NCBI RefSeq assembly: GCF_016464015.1
Contig: NZ_JACDXT010000048.1
Coordinates: 61,632-125,631 of the forward strand
DNA length: 64,000 nucleotides
Direction: 5' to 3'
DNA from: Psychrobacter sp. bablab_jr014
GTDB lineage: Bacteria > Pseudomonadota > Gammaproteobacteria > Pseudomonadales > Moraxellaceae
The notes under the pieces: generated by a model
Database searches by the model: none
Told to the model about the DNA's origin: nothing
What the model saw: the letters and a program-made list of their open reading frames with translations, nothing else
Part shown: in pieces, positions 9,346 through 17,781 of the stretch
How the letters are laid out: each line of letters opens with the position of its first letter
Numbering within the stretch: position 1 is the first letter of the stretch
Made by a program: the position numbers and the translations under genes

Positions 9346-9807
9346 AATTATTTTCCTTAATTTTCACTATTGTTGTTTTAAAAGTGCGCTGTCTTAATCA
9401 AGCCTAAACAGCGCCTTCGGTACAAAGGCTATTAATATTAAGATATAAAAAGTATCTCGATACAGTCGTCGTTGTTCCTATCCGTTGTGCATCCGTGGTG
9501 CTACTGCTGTCCTTATTAATTTGTCTATCCTTATGATGCTAGCAACTTCATATCACAGGCTATATGGTGACTTTGCAAGCAAATGGTGACGCTTTGTAAG
9601 CAAGTTTTTGATCTTATCTACGTGGTCTTAATCGCATTTTTTTATATCACATATAAGTTGTGGTCAGCTTATATGCTTACAGGCATGGCGTATTTCTAAC
9701 TTGTATTTTCATGCGCGAACACCCATGATGAATACAGTGCGCGCATTTAGCGCTGATAGGTTTACTACCATTATTCTTTTATTTTTATAACGACATGGGA
9801 TGTGTTT
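9346..9807. other. 462-bp divergent intergenic region
   Basis: It lies between the divergent baeRF-like gene and prlC. No credible reading frame is seen. It contains a tandem imperfect repeat at 9564-9603 and AT-rich stretches likely to hold both promoters; none is clear enough to place. The GGGA at 9797-9800 is the ribosome site that fixes the prlC start at 9808. Confidence 0.6.
9564..9603 (+). repeat. Imperfect tandem repeat, two units of 19 and 21 bases
   Basis: Both units begin with ATGGTGAC and end with AAGCAA: ATGGTGACTTTGCAAGCAA at 9564-9582, then a copy with a two-base insertion and G-to-A type changes at 9583-9603. They lie about 205 bases before prlC. Confidence 0.55.
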
Positions 9808-11952
9808 ATGACCCTTGCTTCTGAGTTACACCTTGTTGATTTTGCTGCCACCACACCTACTGCGCTAAGTGAGCAGGTCACGGCAGCATTGACCGAAGCG
9901 CAGACCTTTTTGGATGCGCTAAGCGCTGCACCTGCCGATACTGAGGCGGCGCTTGCGGATATCGTTGATTTTGAACACGTCAATTTGGCACTCGATAGAA
10001 GCTGGGGCTTGGTATCACATCTTAATAGCGTGATGAGTGACCAGGACATTCGTACGGCGCATCATGCACTGTTGCCAGAGGTCGCAGCCTACGGCACGCG
10101 TGTCGGTCAGCATCAGCCGTTATTTGCGCGTTACCAAACAGTGGTCAATGACCGCGACTTTTTTAATGCCCTGCCGACTGACCGCGCCCGCGCCATCACC
10201 CTTGCGATGCAGAGCTTTGAGCTGTCAGGCGTAGCATTGCCAAAAGATAAGCAAGCGAAGTTTGCCGATATTCAAAGCAAACTTGCCGCCTTATCTGCCA
10301 AATTCTCGGACAATATCTTGGATGCCACCCAAGCTTATGCCCTGCCCTTAACAGAAGACAGGCTGGCAGGCATGACCGAGAGCGGACGCGCACTGCTTGC
10401 CGAAGCGGGCGAGCAGCACAAAGCAAAGCTGCGCGAATCAGGCGAGATGAGCGATGCGGACATGGACGCACTACCCACGCCATACTATGTAGCGACGCTG
10501 AATATCCCCAGCTATCTGGCAGTGATGACTTATGCCGATGACCGCGACCTGCGTCAAGCGCTGTACCATGCGTACGTGACCCGCGCTTCAGAATTTGATA
10601 CGCATACCAATGACAAAGGCGAGTCATTAAACAACGCCGATAGCATGCAAGAAATTTTAGCCTTGCGTGAACAAAAGGCGCAGCTGCTCGGTTTTGACAA
10701 TTATGCCGAGCTGTCCCTATCGACCAAGATGGCAGAGCGTGTGGATGAGGTCAGCGACTTTTTGACTTCGCTTGCAAATGAGGCGACCCCCGCCGCCAAA
10801 AAAGACTTGGCGCAAATCAGTCAATGTGCGGCAGAGCACGGCGTCACCGATTTGCAGCCGTGGGACAGCGCGTACTTTGCCGAAAAGGTCAAGCAGCAAG
10901 CCTTTAGCCTATCGCAAGAAGAAATCCGCCCGTATTTTCCTGTCACTAAAGTGATTGATGGTTTGTTTGCCATCGTTCAGCGCTTGTACGGCATTCGCGT
11001 GATTGACGCGACCGACAACGCCTCGGTATGGCATCCTGACGTGCGTTTTTATCAGCTGCTAGATGTCGATGATACGCTGGTCGGCGGCTTTTATTTTGAC
11101 TTGTTTGCGCGCAGTGGCAAGCGCGGCGGCGCGTGGATGAATGGCTTTCAGTCGCGCTATCACAACCAAGCGGCGGACTACACGCAGCTGCCTGTCTGCT
11201 TTATGGTCGGCAACTTCACCCCTGCTATCGATGACAAGCCCAGTCTATTGACACATGATGAGGTATTGACCTTGTTCCATGAGTTTGGGCACGGTCTGCA
11301 TCACTTATTGACCCAAGTCACCGTCGGCGATGTCGCGGGCGTCAATGGCGTTGAGTGGGACGCGGTCGAGCTGCCCAGCCAGTTTATGGAAAACTGGGCA
11401 TGGCACGCAGACGGCATCGCGCTGATCAGCGGTCATATCGATACAGGCGAGCCGCTGCCTACCGATAAATTAGACGCGCTGCTTGCTGCCAAAAACTTCC
11501 AAAGCGGTATGCAGACTTTGCGCCAAATTGAGTTTGCCCTCTTTGATATGCGCATTCATGCGGCGAGCCCTGCGCCTGATTACACAGGTATTTTAGCGAC
11601 GCTACAAGGCGTGCGTGATGAGATTGCCATCATGGATACCCCAAGTGACAACCGCTTTGCCAATGGCTTTAGTCATATTTTTGCAGGCGGCTACGCGGCG
11701 GGTTATTATTCGTATAAATGGGCAGAGCTGTTGTCCGCCGATGCCTTTAGCCGTTTTGAAGAAGAAGGGATTTTTAATGCGGTAACAGGCAAAGCCTTTC
11801 GTGATACTGTGCTGTCAGTCGGTGGTAGCTTGCCTGCTAAGACCAACTTTGAAAACTTCCGTGGACGCAGCGCCACCATTGACGCGCTATTACGTCATAG
11901 CGGTTTTGACAGTGCTGAGCCTGACAGCGCACCAACTGCCGAGGTGGTGTAA
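9808..11952 (+). CDS. prlC: Oligopeptidase A, M3 family zinc metallopeptidase
   Basis: 714 residues, the usual length of OpdA/PrlC. The zinc-binding HEFGHGLHH motif is at about residues 491-499, with the downstream glutamate ligand in WDAVELPSQFMENW (about 519). The enzyme degrades short peptides, including cleaved signal peptides, in the cytoplasm. A GTG at 9802 lies in frame, but GGGA at 9797-9800 is properly spaced only for ATG 9808. The stop codon overlaps the start of the zinc-ribbon gene by one base, so the two are translationally coupled. Confidence 0.95.
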   Translation: MTLASELHLVDFAATTPTALSEQVTAALTEAQTFLDALSAAPADTEAALADIVDFEHVNLALDRSWGLVSHLNSVMSDQDIRTAHHALLPEVAAYGTRVGQHQPLFARYQTVVNDRDFFNALPTDRARAITLAMQSFELSGVALPKDKQAKFADIQSKLAALSAKFSDNILDATQAYALPLTEDRLAGMTESGRALLAEAGEQHKAKLRESGEMSDADMDALPTPYYVATLNIPSYLAVMTYADDRDLRQALYHAYVTRASEFDTHTNDKGESLNNADSMQEILALREQKAQLLGFDNYAELSLSTKMAERVDEVSDFLTSLANEATPAAKKDLAQISQCAAEHGVTDLQPWDSAYFAEKVKQQAFSLSQEEIRPYFPVTKVIDGLFAIVQRLYGIRVIDATDNASVWHPDVRFYQLLDVDDTLVGGFYFDLFARSGKRGGAWMNGFQSRYHNQAADYTQLPVCFMVGNFTPAIDDKPSLLTHDEVLTLFHEFGHGLHHLLTQVTVGDVAGVNGVEWDAVELPSQFMENWAWHADGIALISGHIDTGEPLPTDKLDALLAAKNFQSGMQTLRQIEFALFDMRIHAASPAPDYTGILATLQGVRDEIAIMDTPSDNRFANGFSHIFAGGYAAGYYSYKWAELLSADAFSRFEEEGIFNAVTGKAFRDTVLSVGGSLPAKTNFENFRGRSATIDALLRHSGFDSAEPDSAPTAEVV

Positions 11953-12194
11953 TGCGTTATCAATCGACCCGACCCAAGCGCCAGTTTTTAGCGGGCGTGC
12001 GCTGCCCAAAGTGTTCGGCGATGGATGCTGTGGTGCAGGTGCAACTCTTTGAGCCCGAGGCGGACGAGTATATCGAGTGCAGTCAGTGCGGGCACATCGA
12101 ACGCCGCCCCAAGCCTGAAGACCTTGAGCAAAACAATCTTGCTAAAGACGCCATGCAAACAGGCACGCAAGGCATCGTGCAGTTTAAATCTTAA
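11952..12194 (+). CDS. YheV-like putative zinc-ribbon protein
   Basis: 80 residues. Two cysteine pairs (CPKC near 19-22, CSQC near 43-46) make a zinc ribbon, followed by a charged tail. The RPKRQFLAGVRCPKC N-terminus matches the YheV family of small putative metal-binding proteins, whose function is unknown. Its ATG overlaps the prlC TAA, suggesting joint expression with the peptidase. Confidence 0.83.
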   Translation: MRYQSTRPKRQFLAGVRCPKCSAMDAVVQVQLFEPEADEYIECSQCGHIERRPKPEDLEQNNLAKDAMQTGTQGIVQFKS

Positions 12195-12244
12195 CACCCA
12201 CGCTGCATGGACACCGCAGCGCGACTCATGGTAAAGGAAAACCG

Positions 12245-12832
12245 ATGGCAGTCTTCAGCCTGACCCGCGCCCCGATTCTAAGCACGCGCGCCCAAGTGCT
12301 GGTATTGCCTGTCAATACCGCAGGCATTTTACTTGACCCTATTTTGATGCGTACGCAAACGCTGTATGCGGACAATTACCGTCAATATCGCCGCGCTTGT
12401 CTGGAATCATGGCTGACGGTGGGCAGCTGCCTGCTACACAAGCGCCAGCGCGAGTACGCAGGATTGGGCGCGAGCAGCAATGGGAACCAGCCGCAATATA
12501 TCGCCAATCTGACCATCGCCCACCATCCGTATCACAACCCAAAAACAGTGTGGCTAAACGCGGCGCTGATGGATTTAAAGCAGCAACTAACCAAGCTGAT
12601 TCGTTATGAGGGTGTCCGGCGCATCGCTGTTTTTGCGCGTCCGTTATTGTCGTTGTGTTCTGACAACCACTTTGATACTGCTGATGCCATAAAAGATGGT
12701 TATAGCGAAATAGATAGTAAGGCACTAAATGTGTCTGATGCGGCTGTATTAGCACTATTTGATGAGTTAAAAGACGTACCGCGTTTGCGCATTGATATAC
12801 ACCTGCCGCGTTTACCGACGCTATCTGCCTAA
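12245..12832 (+). CDS. Divergent macro-domain-like protein
   Basis: 195 residues of uncertain function. Residues 10-135 follow the layout of DarG-type macro domains: ILSTRAQVLVLPVNTAGILLDP corresponds to the ADP-ribose-binding VNTVG loop, then NYRQYRRAC, a GSCLLHKR strand, PQYIANLTIAHH, and a helix plus strand ending RIAVFARPLLSL. The glycine-rich GKG element is replaced by LDP and the second phosphate loop (PPLGCG type) is not conserved, so binding of ADP-ribose is doubtful. No DarT-like toxin is adjacent. It follows the YheV-like gene by 50 bases, with a possible AAAGGAAAA ribosome site. Confidence 0.5.
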   Translation: MAVFSLTRAPILSTRAQVLVLPVNTAGILLDPILMRTQTLYADNYRQYRRACLESWLTVGSCLLHKRQREYAGLGASSNGNQPQYIANLTIAHHPYHNPKTVWLNAALMDLKQQLTKLIRYEGVRRIAVFARPLLSLCSDNHFDTADAIKDGYSEIDSKALNVSDAAVLALFDELKDVPRLRIDIHLPRLPTLSA

Positions 12833-12886
12833 TTGGTGAAGACGGTTTTTATAACTATTTTTTATAATTAGCTTTTATTTTTCACA

Positions 12887-12923
12887 CAAAAAAAAGCCGC
12901 GCAATCTAATGCGCGGCTTTTTT
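12887..12923. terminator. Bidirectional terminator between macro-domain gene and pnp
   Basis: AAGCCGCGCA and TGCGCGGCTT form a 10-bp stem with a 6-base loop, flanked by eight A on the left and six T on the right. It serves both converging transcripts. Confidence 0.88.
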
Positions 12924-12945
12924 ATTGCAAAGGTAGTGCAGCAAA

Positions 12946-15057
12946 TTACGCTTGCTCAATACCTTTCATAGTCAATTTGATACGACCGCGGTTGTCCACG
13001 TCTTGTACCAATACTTTCACGGTTTGACCTTCTTTTAGGTAGTCAGACACGTTTTCAACGCGCTCTTCAGCGATTTGTGAGATGTGTACCAGACCATCTG
13101 TGTTTGGCAACAAGGTAACAAACGCACCAAAGTCAACAATACGCGCTACCGTACCTTCGTACGTTTTGCCCACTTCAACTTCAGCGGTTAAGGCTTCGAT
13201 TTGCTGGATAGCGGCTTTGGTCGCGGCTTTGTTTTCACCAAAGATACGAATCGTGCCTGCGTCATCGATGTCGATAACCGCGCCAGTGTCTTCGGTTAAT
13301 TGACGGATGGTCGCGCCGCCTTTACCAATCACGTCACGGATTTTTTCAGGATTGATTTCAACCACCGCGTAGTTCGGGGCGTGCGCGTTGATTTCAGTAC
13401 GGCTTGCTGGCAATACTTCATTCATCGCGTTTAGGATGTGGATACGACCTGCATGCGCTTGTTTGAGCGCCTGCTCCATGATGTCAGGCGTGATGCCTTC
13501 GATTTTGATGTCCATCTGGAGTGCGGTGATACCGTCTTTTGAACCCGCGACTTTAAAGTCCATGTCGCCTAGGTGATCTTCGTCACCCAAGATGTCTGAC
13601 AAGACGGCAAAGCGCTCGCCTTCTTTAACCAGACCCATAGCAATACCTGCTACTGGTGCTTTTAAAGGCACACCTGCGTCCATCAACGCAAGGCTCGCAC
13701 CACAGACTGACGCCATTGACGATGAGCCGTTTGATTCGGTGATTTCTGATACCACACGGATGACGTATGGGAAGCGCTCGCTGTCTGGTAGCATCGCTTG
13801 TACACCACGGCGTGCTAGGCGACCATGACCGATTTCACGACGCTTTGGCGCGCCTTCACGACCCGTCTCACCTACTGAGAAGTGTGGGAAGTTGTAATGC
13901 AGCATGAAATGGTCACGAATCGTGCCTGCCAAGGAATCAATCATGTTCACATCACGGCTGTTGCCTAGCGTGGTGGTAACCAGTGCCTGCGTCTCGCCGC
14001 GCGTGAATAGCGCAGAGCCATGCGTGTATGGCAATACGCCAACCTGTACGTCTAGCGCACGTACGGTCTCTAGGTCGCGACCGTCAATACGTGGCTTACC
14101 TGATAGGATATTGTCACGCACGGTGCGGTATTTTTGTTCTTCATAGATGTCTTTGAGCTCAGACACTTTGTCACTGTAGTCGTCCGCTTCAGCATCACCT
14201 GCTAGGCTCTCAATGATGGCTTGCTTAATCTCATCAAGGGCCGCGTAACGCTCTTGCTTTTCAGTGATGGTGTAGGCTTCAGCGATTTTGTCGCCGAACT
14301 GCGCTTTTACCGCAGACTCTAGCTCAGCATTGGCAGCAGGCGCGGTGAATTCTTGCTTTTGTGTGCCCACTTCTTCAGCAAGGGCAACGATGTTGTCGAT
14401 GACGATTTGTTGCTGCTCGTGACCGTACAAGACTGCGCCTAACATTTGGTCTTCTGACAGCTCTGCCGCTTCTGATTCAACCATCAATACTGCTGATTTG
14501 GTGCCCGCAACCACAAGGTCAAGGTCACTGGTTTCCAATTGCTCAAGCGTTGGGTTGAGTACGTATTCGCCATCGATAAAGCCAACGCGCGCGCCAGCGA
14601 TAGGACCGTTAAAAGGCGCATCTGAGATTGCCAATGCCGCTGATGCACCAATCATCGCAGCGATGTCTGCGTGCTGGGTCTTGTCTGATGACACGACGGT
14701 TGCGGTGATTTGGATTTCGTTGACGTAACCTTCTGGGAACAGCGGACGGATAGGACGGTCAATCAGACGTGAGGTTAGGGTTTCAAACTCGCTTGCACGA
14801 CCTTCACGCTTACCGTAGCCACCTGGAATTTTACCCGCAGCGTACATTTTTTCTTGATAGTTGACGGTCAATGGAAAGAAGTTTTGACCTTCTTTAGCGT
14901 CTGCCTTGACCACGGCCGCGACCAATACCGATACGCCGCCCATGTGTACCATCACTGAGTTGGCTTGACGCGCAACACGACCAGTCTCTAGTACAACTTG
15001 TTGATTACCATATTGAAATTCACGCTTAATGGTGTTGAACATGGTTGATGTTGTCAT
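12946..15057 (-). CDS. pnp: Polyribonucleotide nucleotidyltransferase (PNPase)
   Basis: 703 residues, standard length. Two RNase PH-like domains (about 10-140 and 320-460) are joined by a helical segment, followed by a KH domain with [11 protein letters not shown] (about 560-570) and an S1 domain (about 620-690; [19 protein letters not shown]). The enzyme degrades RNA phosphorolytically 3' to 5' as a trimer and joins the degradosome. Phosphate-site motifs such as [23 protein letters not shown] are intact. The start ATG 15057 has AGGAAA upstream. A hairpin in the leader at 15087-15117 may take part in autoregulation, as known for E. coli pnp. Confidence 0.97.
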   Translation of the reverse strand: MTTSTMFNTIKREFQYGNQQVVLETGRVARQANSVMVHMGGVSVLVAAVVKADAKEGQNFFPLTVNYQEKMYAAGKIPGGYGKREGRASEFETLTSRLIDRPIRPLFPEGYVNEIQITATVVSSDKTQHADIAAMIGASAALAISDAPFNGPIAGARVGFIDGEYVLNPTLEQLETSDLDLVVAGTKSAVLMVESEAAELSEDQMLGAVLYGHEQQQIVIDNIVALAEEVGTQKQEFTAPAANAELESAVKAQFGDKIAEAYTITEKQERYAALDEIKQAIIESLAGDAEADDYSDKVSELKDIYEEQKYRTVRDNILSGKPRIDGRDLETVRALDVQVGVLPYTHGSALFTRGETQALVTTTLGNSRDVNMIDSLAGTIRDHFMLHYNFPHFSVGETGREGAPKRREIGHGRLARRGVQAMLPDSERFPYVIRVVSEITESNGSSSMASVCGASLALMDAGVPLKAPVAGIAMGLVKEGERFAVLSDILGDEDHLGDMDFKVAGSKDGITALQMDIKIEGITPDIMEQALKQAHAGRIHILNAMNEVLPASRTEINAHAPNYAVVEINPEKIRDVIGKGGATIRQLTEDTGAVIDIDDAGTIRIFGENKAATKAAIQQIEALTAEVEVGKTYEGTVARIVDFGAFVTLLPNTDGLVHISQIAEERVENVSDYLKEGQTVKVLVQDVDNRGRIKLTMKGIEQA

Positions 15058-15086
15058 ATAAATTTCCTAATGTTGAATGACGAAAC

Positions 15087-15117
15087 GGGTATCTGTAATC
15101 CATCGCTACTGATACCT
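15087..15117 (-). promoter_or_regulatory. Hairpin in the pnp leader
   Basis: GGTATC pairs with GATACC, and inside it GTA with TAC, separated by one T-T mismatch. It sits about 30-60 bases before the pnp start on the minus strand. In E. coli a leader stem is cut by RNase III and PNPase for autoregulation; equivalence here is inference. Confidence 0.45.
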
Positions 15118-15477
15118 GTCGTAAAAAATATGGGGGCAGTGTGCGATACGACGTATTAAATCATGACCTTGCCTATCTTTGACGCGCCGTACATGATGAC
15201 TTTGGCACGCGGCTATCAAGCGGTCATGGTGCGTTATTTTTTCGCGTATCTTTGCTGTGCATGTCCCTTTTGCCCTGTCCATCATCTGTATCGCTGACAG
15301 AGGCTGATGGGCAAATGACAGACAATTTATCCTTACTCAATCACTGCCGATAACCTTTGAGTAAGTCTTACCACAGTGCCATCCATCATAAACGCACTTT
15401 GTTATTACGGACAGCTTTTACTTATAAAGCGGGTTCACTGTAATTCAACGCAGACAGCACCCACGATCAGCGCACCC

Positions 15478-15503
15478 TTATTGTGCGTATTCACGCATAA
15501 TAA
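15478..15503 (+). other. Hairpin in the rpsO-pnp spacer
   Basis: TTATTGTGCGT and ACGCATAATAA form an 11-bp stem with a 4-base loop. The single non-Watson-Crick position is G-U on plus-strand RNA but A-C on minus-strand RNA, so plus-strand structure is favoured. No clear promoter is identified. Confidence 0.4.
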
Positions 15504-15703
15504 CGCGGCGCTAAGGTGTCGCTGTCAAATATACAATATCTTTGCCCTACTTATCATCCCTGCTCACTAACAAACGGATTGATGCATAAAGTCTCGATAC
15601 CAAACGCACCTCATTTTACAGAGATTTGTTCGCCTTGACCAATGGATAACGTATACGGCTACCGAATCACTACCAATAAACAGAGCATAAAACTGTAAGC
15701 ATA

Positions 15704-15738
15704 AAAAAAACGGCGTGAAATCATTCCACACCGTTTTT
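15704..15738. terminator. Bidirectional terminator downstream of rpsO
   Basis: ACGGcGTGaAA and TTcCACaCCGT pair imperfectly, with eight A before and five T after. It would end rpsO transcripts on the minus strand and any plus-strand transcript from the spacer. Confidence 0.7.
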
Positions 15739-15841
15739 ATTGTTGATGACTTTATTGATACTCACCAATCACTTGCTGTATTACCAATTGTGCATCAACC
15801 GTATTTAATAGCTCAGCCACCTCGCGGTCGCTATCTAGCTA

Positions 15842-16108
15842 TTAACGACGTAGACCCAACTGGCTGATTACTGTGGTGTAACGACCTAGGTCTTTACCTT
15901 TTAGGTAGTCAAGCAGTTTACGGCGCTGGTTAACCATACGGATTAGACCGCGGCGGCTGTGGTGATCCGCTTTGTGCGCTTTAAAGTGGTCTTGCAAATC
16001 GTTGATGCGTGCGCTTAGTAGTGCGATTTGAACTTCAGGAGAACCTGTGTCGTTTTCGTCGCGCTGATATTGAGCAATGATTTGTTGACGGTCAGTATTG
16101 GTTAGCAT
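15842..16108 (-). CDS. rpsO: 30S ribosomal protein S15
   Basis: 88 residues from ATG 16108, exactly the usual length, with the signature [37 protein letters not shown] and C-terminal [13 protein letters not shown]15 binds the 16S rRNA central-domain three-way junction. The frame runs upstream to 16135, but GGAGAG just before 16108 and family length decide the start. Two stop codons (TAA TAG) close the gene. The leader contains a structured element (16168-16225). Confidence 0.97.
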   Translation of the reverse strand: MLTNTDRQQIIAQYQRDENDTGSPEVQIALLSARINDLQDHFKAHKADHHSRRGLIRMVNQRRKLLDYLKGKDLGRYTTVISQLGLRR

Positions 16109-16167
16109 ATTTCTCTCCGGCAATGCTAAGGTCACACTCGCCTATCATAAAGGAAAAGTATGACAAT

Positions 16168-16225
16168 AAAAAAAGTACACCATTCGGGAAAACCCTGCAT
16201 CACTAGAGTGTTCCTAGTGGTATAC
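16168..16225 (-). promoter_or_regulatory. Structured rpsO leader, possible S15 site or attenuator
   Basis: On minus-strand RNA, GTATACC (16225-16219) pairs with GGTGTAC (16181-16175), enclosing a 5-bp hairpin ACTAG/CTAGT with a 7-base loop and a small GGG-TTTT-CCC hairpin. The outer stem is followed at once by seven U. The layout could be a three-way junction bound by S15, or an intrinsic attenuator. Confidence 0.45.
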
Positions 16226-16248
16226 ACGTGTTCGAATAACTGGGGCGT

Positions 16249-16254
16249 ATTATA
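16249..16254 (-). promoter_or_regulatory. rpsO: Candidate -10 box of the rpsO promoter
   Basis: A perfect TATAAT on the minus strand, about 140 bases before the rpsO start. The -35 is poor (TGTCAG at 16-base spacing). A transcript from here would include the structured leader. Confidence 0.5.
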
Positions 16255-16387
16255 ACAAAAAAGCGCCTTACTGACAGCATATTTTGTCAATAGAATTCAT
16301 AGTTTCGTGACACTGGGTGTCTACTCGGTTAGTTCTGCTGTCAGCAGCATTGCACCTATCGCACAAATGGATTCACTATAGAGCCGA

Positions 16388-16570
16388 CTACTGAGGTTTG
16401 TGCTCAGCATCAGTATCTTTGACCGTACCGCCCAATGCATCATCATCCAACAGAGCGGTGGTCATTTCCGCTTCACTCTTTGGTGTGACATCTTCGCTAG
16501 GATTGATGTCTTGAGCCAGCGCGTCAATCTTGCGCTCTTCGGCATCCATATTTTGTTTGTCTATACTCAT
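16388..16570 (-). CDS. Small acidic hydrophilic protein, unknown
   Basis: 60 residues, rich in Asp, Glu, Lys and Thr (MSIDKQNMDAEERKIDAL at the start), with no hydrophobic segment, so probably cytosolic and partly disordered. A near-consensus AAGGAG sits 7 bases before the ATG, the main reason to believe it is translated. It follows a second tiny acidic gene and a PfpI-type protein on the same strand, hinting at a stress-linked set. No family recognised. Confidence 0.6.
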   Translation of the reverse strand: MSIDKQNMDAEERKIDALAQDINPSEDVTPKSEAEMTTALLDDDALGGTVKDTDAEHKPQ

Positions 16571-16613
16571 TGCGCACTCCTTGGCTTTAAATAATGACTT
16601 ATGATTGATTTAA

Positions 16614-16664
16614 AAATAAAAAACGCAGTATTAAAGTCAGCAATCGCTTTCTCTAACACTGCAT
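16614..16664 (-). terminator. Possible terminator after the 51-residue gene
   Basis: On the minus strand GCAGT and ACTGC close a long loop, followed by a TTTTTTATTTTT run. The short stem and long loop keep confidence low. Confidence 0.35.
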
Positions 16665-16696
16665 CGTTGAGTAATTACTGCGCATACTGCCAATAA

Positions 16697-16852
16697 TCAG
16701 TCTTTGGTATTTTCAACATTGTTGGCAATGTTATCAGCGGCAGTTTCGGTATCTTTATTGTAGTTGCCTTCTGCTTGGTTTTTTAATGAGGCAACCTCTG
16801 AGTCTGATTTTTGTTGTTCAAATTCAGTATTGTTTGGATTAGGCTGTGTCAT
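16697..16852 (-). CDS. Tiny hydrophilic protein, unknown (51 residues)
   Basis: 51 residues beginning MTQPNPNNTEFEQQKSDSEV and ending NNVENTKD, very rich in Asn, Asp, Glu, Gln and Thr and free of membrane segments. AAAGGA lies about 10 bases before ATG 16852. It lies 63 bases downstream of the PfpI-like gene on the same strand. No family recognised; it resembles general-stress small proteins in composition only. Confidence 0.55.
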   Translation of the reverse strand: MTQPNPNNTEFEQQKSDSEVASLKNQAEGNYNKDTETAADNIANNVENTKD

Positions 16853-16915
16853 AATAATATCCTTTTAGCGAGTTATATCATTAATTTTATTTTTTATAGA
16901 TTTAATCAATGCTTT

Positions 16916-17443
16916 TTATTCAGCTAAGGCTTTGTCAATCGCATCAACAAAATTGCTGATATCATCAGGATTACGTGAAGTAATCAAATTGCCATCAACT
17001 TGCACGGTCTTGTCTACAAAGGTTGCGCCTGCGTTCTCTAGATCCAGCTGTAGGGTTTCATAAGCAGTTAACGTTTTGCCTTTAGCAATACCTGCATTGA
17101 TAAGTGCCCAAGGTGCATGACAAATCGCTGCTAAGACCTTACCTGAGTCGTTAATTGCGTTGATAATCTTGTGCGCGTCTTTGTTACCACGAATGGTATC
17201 GGCGTTAACGGTACCGCCTGGCAGTATGAGCGCATCATAATCGTCGGGATTGGCTTCTTTAACGAAGATATCTGCGGTGAAGGTATCGCCTTTATCAACA
17301 TCTTGCTTCATTGCTTGGACTTCTTTGTCATCATTGGTGGTGATAAGCAGCGTATTGTACCCTTTTGCTTTTAGTTGGTTATTAACCTCTTCATATTCTG
17401 CTTGCTCAAAGTTGCTGTGCAGTAAAAAAGCGATGGTCTTCAT
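16916..17443 (-). CDS. DJ-1/PfpI family protein (protease/glyoxalase-like)
   Basis: 175 residues. The nucleophile elbow AAICHAPW places the reactive Cys at 108 next to H109, and ALILPGG (71-77) is the family's second hallmark. PfpI/YhbO-type members act in stress protection, with deglycase, glyoxalase or peptidase activities proposed. The frame extends to 17488, but MKTIAFLLHS at 17443 with AGGAG upstream is the natural start. Two tiny acidic genes follow. The upstream region is extremely AT-rich with a 7-base tandem repeat. Confidence 0.88.
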   Translation of the reverse strand: MKTIAFLLHSNFEQAEYEEVNNQLKAKGYNTLLITTNDDKEVQAMKQDVDKGDTFTADIFVKEANPDDYDALILPGGTVNADTIRGNKDAHKIINAINDSGKVLAAICHAPWALINAGIAKGKTLTAYETLQLDLENAGATFVDKTVQVDGNLITSRNPDDISNFVDAIDKALAE

Positions 17444-17518
17444 AAACACTCCTATGCGGTTATTTTTGCGTGAGTTATATTTTGGCACTTTTGATATATT
17501 TATCTATACAGTCATCAA

Positions 17519-17551
17519 TTTTTTATATTTTATATTTTATATTTTATATTT
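17519..17551 (+). repeat. Tandem repeat of the heptamer TTTTATA
   Basis: Four full copies of TTTTATA in a row (17521-17548) plus a partial copy, about 80-110 bases upstream of the PfpI gene on the minus strand. Slippage-prone; could act as an UP-like or curved DNA element. Confidence 0.75.
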
Positions 17552-17747
17552 CTTATCATTTGTAATTATTCATTTTATTATTATTTTAACTTCTAAATCT
17601 TTTTATTTATCTTTATCCTATTATTATAAATTTTTTGTAGCTCTCTAATATTTTTTATTTTTATAGTTCAGTTTACTGTTATTATTTTCAAATATTGTTC
17701 TTCTTGTTTTTATATATAGCCTTCCTCGCCAACGCTTATTAATATAT

Positions 17748-17781
17748 AAAAAAAACAGGCTCCGCCGTAGGCGAAACCTGC
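17748..17781 (-). terminator. Terminator of truB
   Basis: On the minus strand CAGGTTTCGCC pairs with GGCGGAGCCTG (11 bp with two G-U pairs) around a 3-base loop, followed by eight T. Confidence 0.85.

Larger units (their letters stand above)
15058..15841. other. 784-bp spacer between rpsO and pnp
   Basis: No credible protein gene; a 64-codon frame at 15376-15570 has no family features. The spacer holds the pnp leader hairpin (15087-15117), a second hairpin that pairs fully only as plus-strand RNA (15478-15503), and a bidirectional terminator (15704-15738). A short open stretch continues in frame beyond the rpsO stops to 15752. Confidence 0.6.

Noticed and set aside
12245..12832. DarTG toxin-antitoxin system
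   Set aside because: Only a weak macro-like domain is present; no DarT ADP-ribosyltransferase gene is adjacent on either side.
17250..17648. 132-codon plus frame through the PfpI gene and AT-rich patch
   Set aside because: The first part is antisense to PfpI and the rest is low-complexity Phe/Ile/Tyr from AT-rich DNA.
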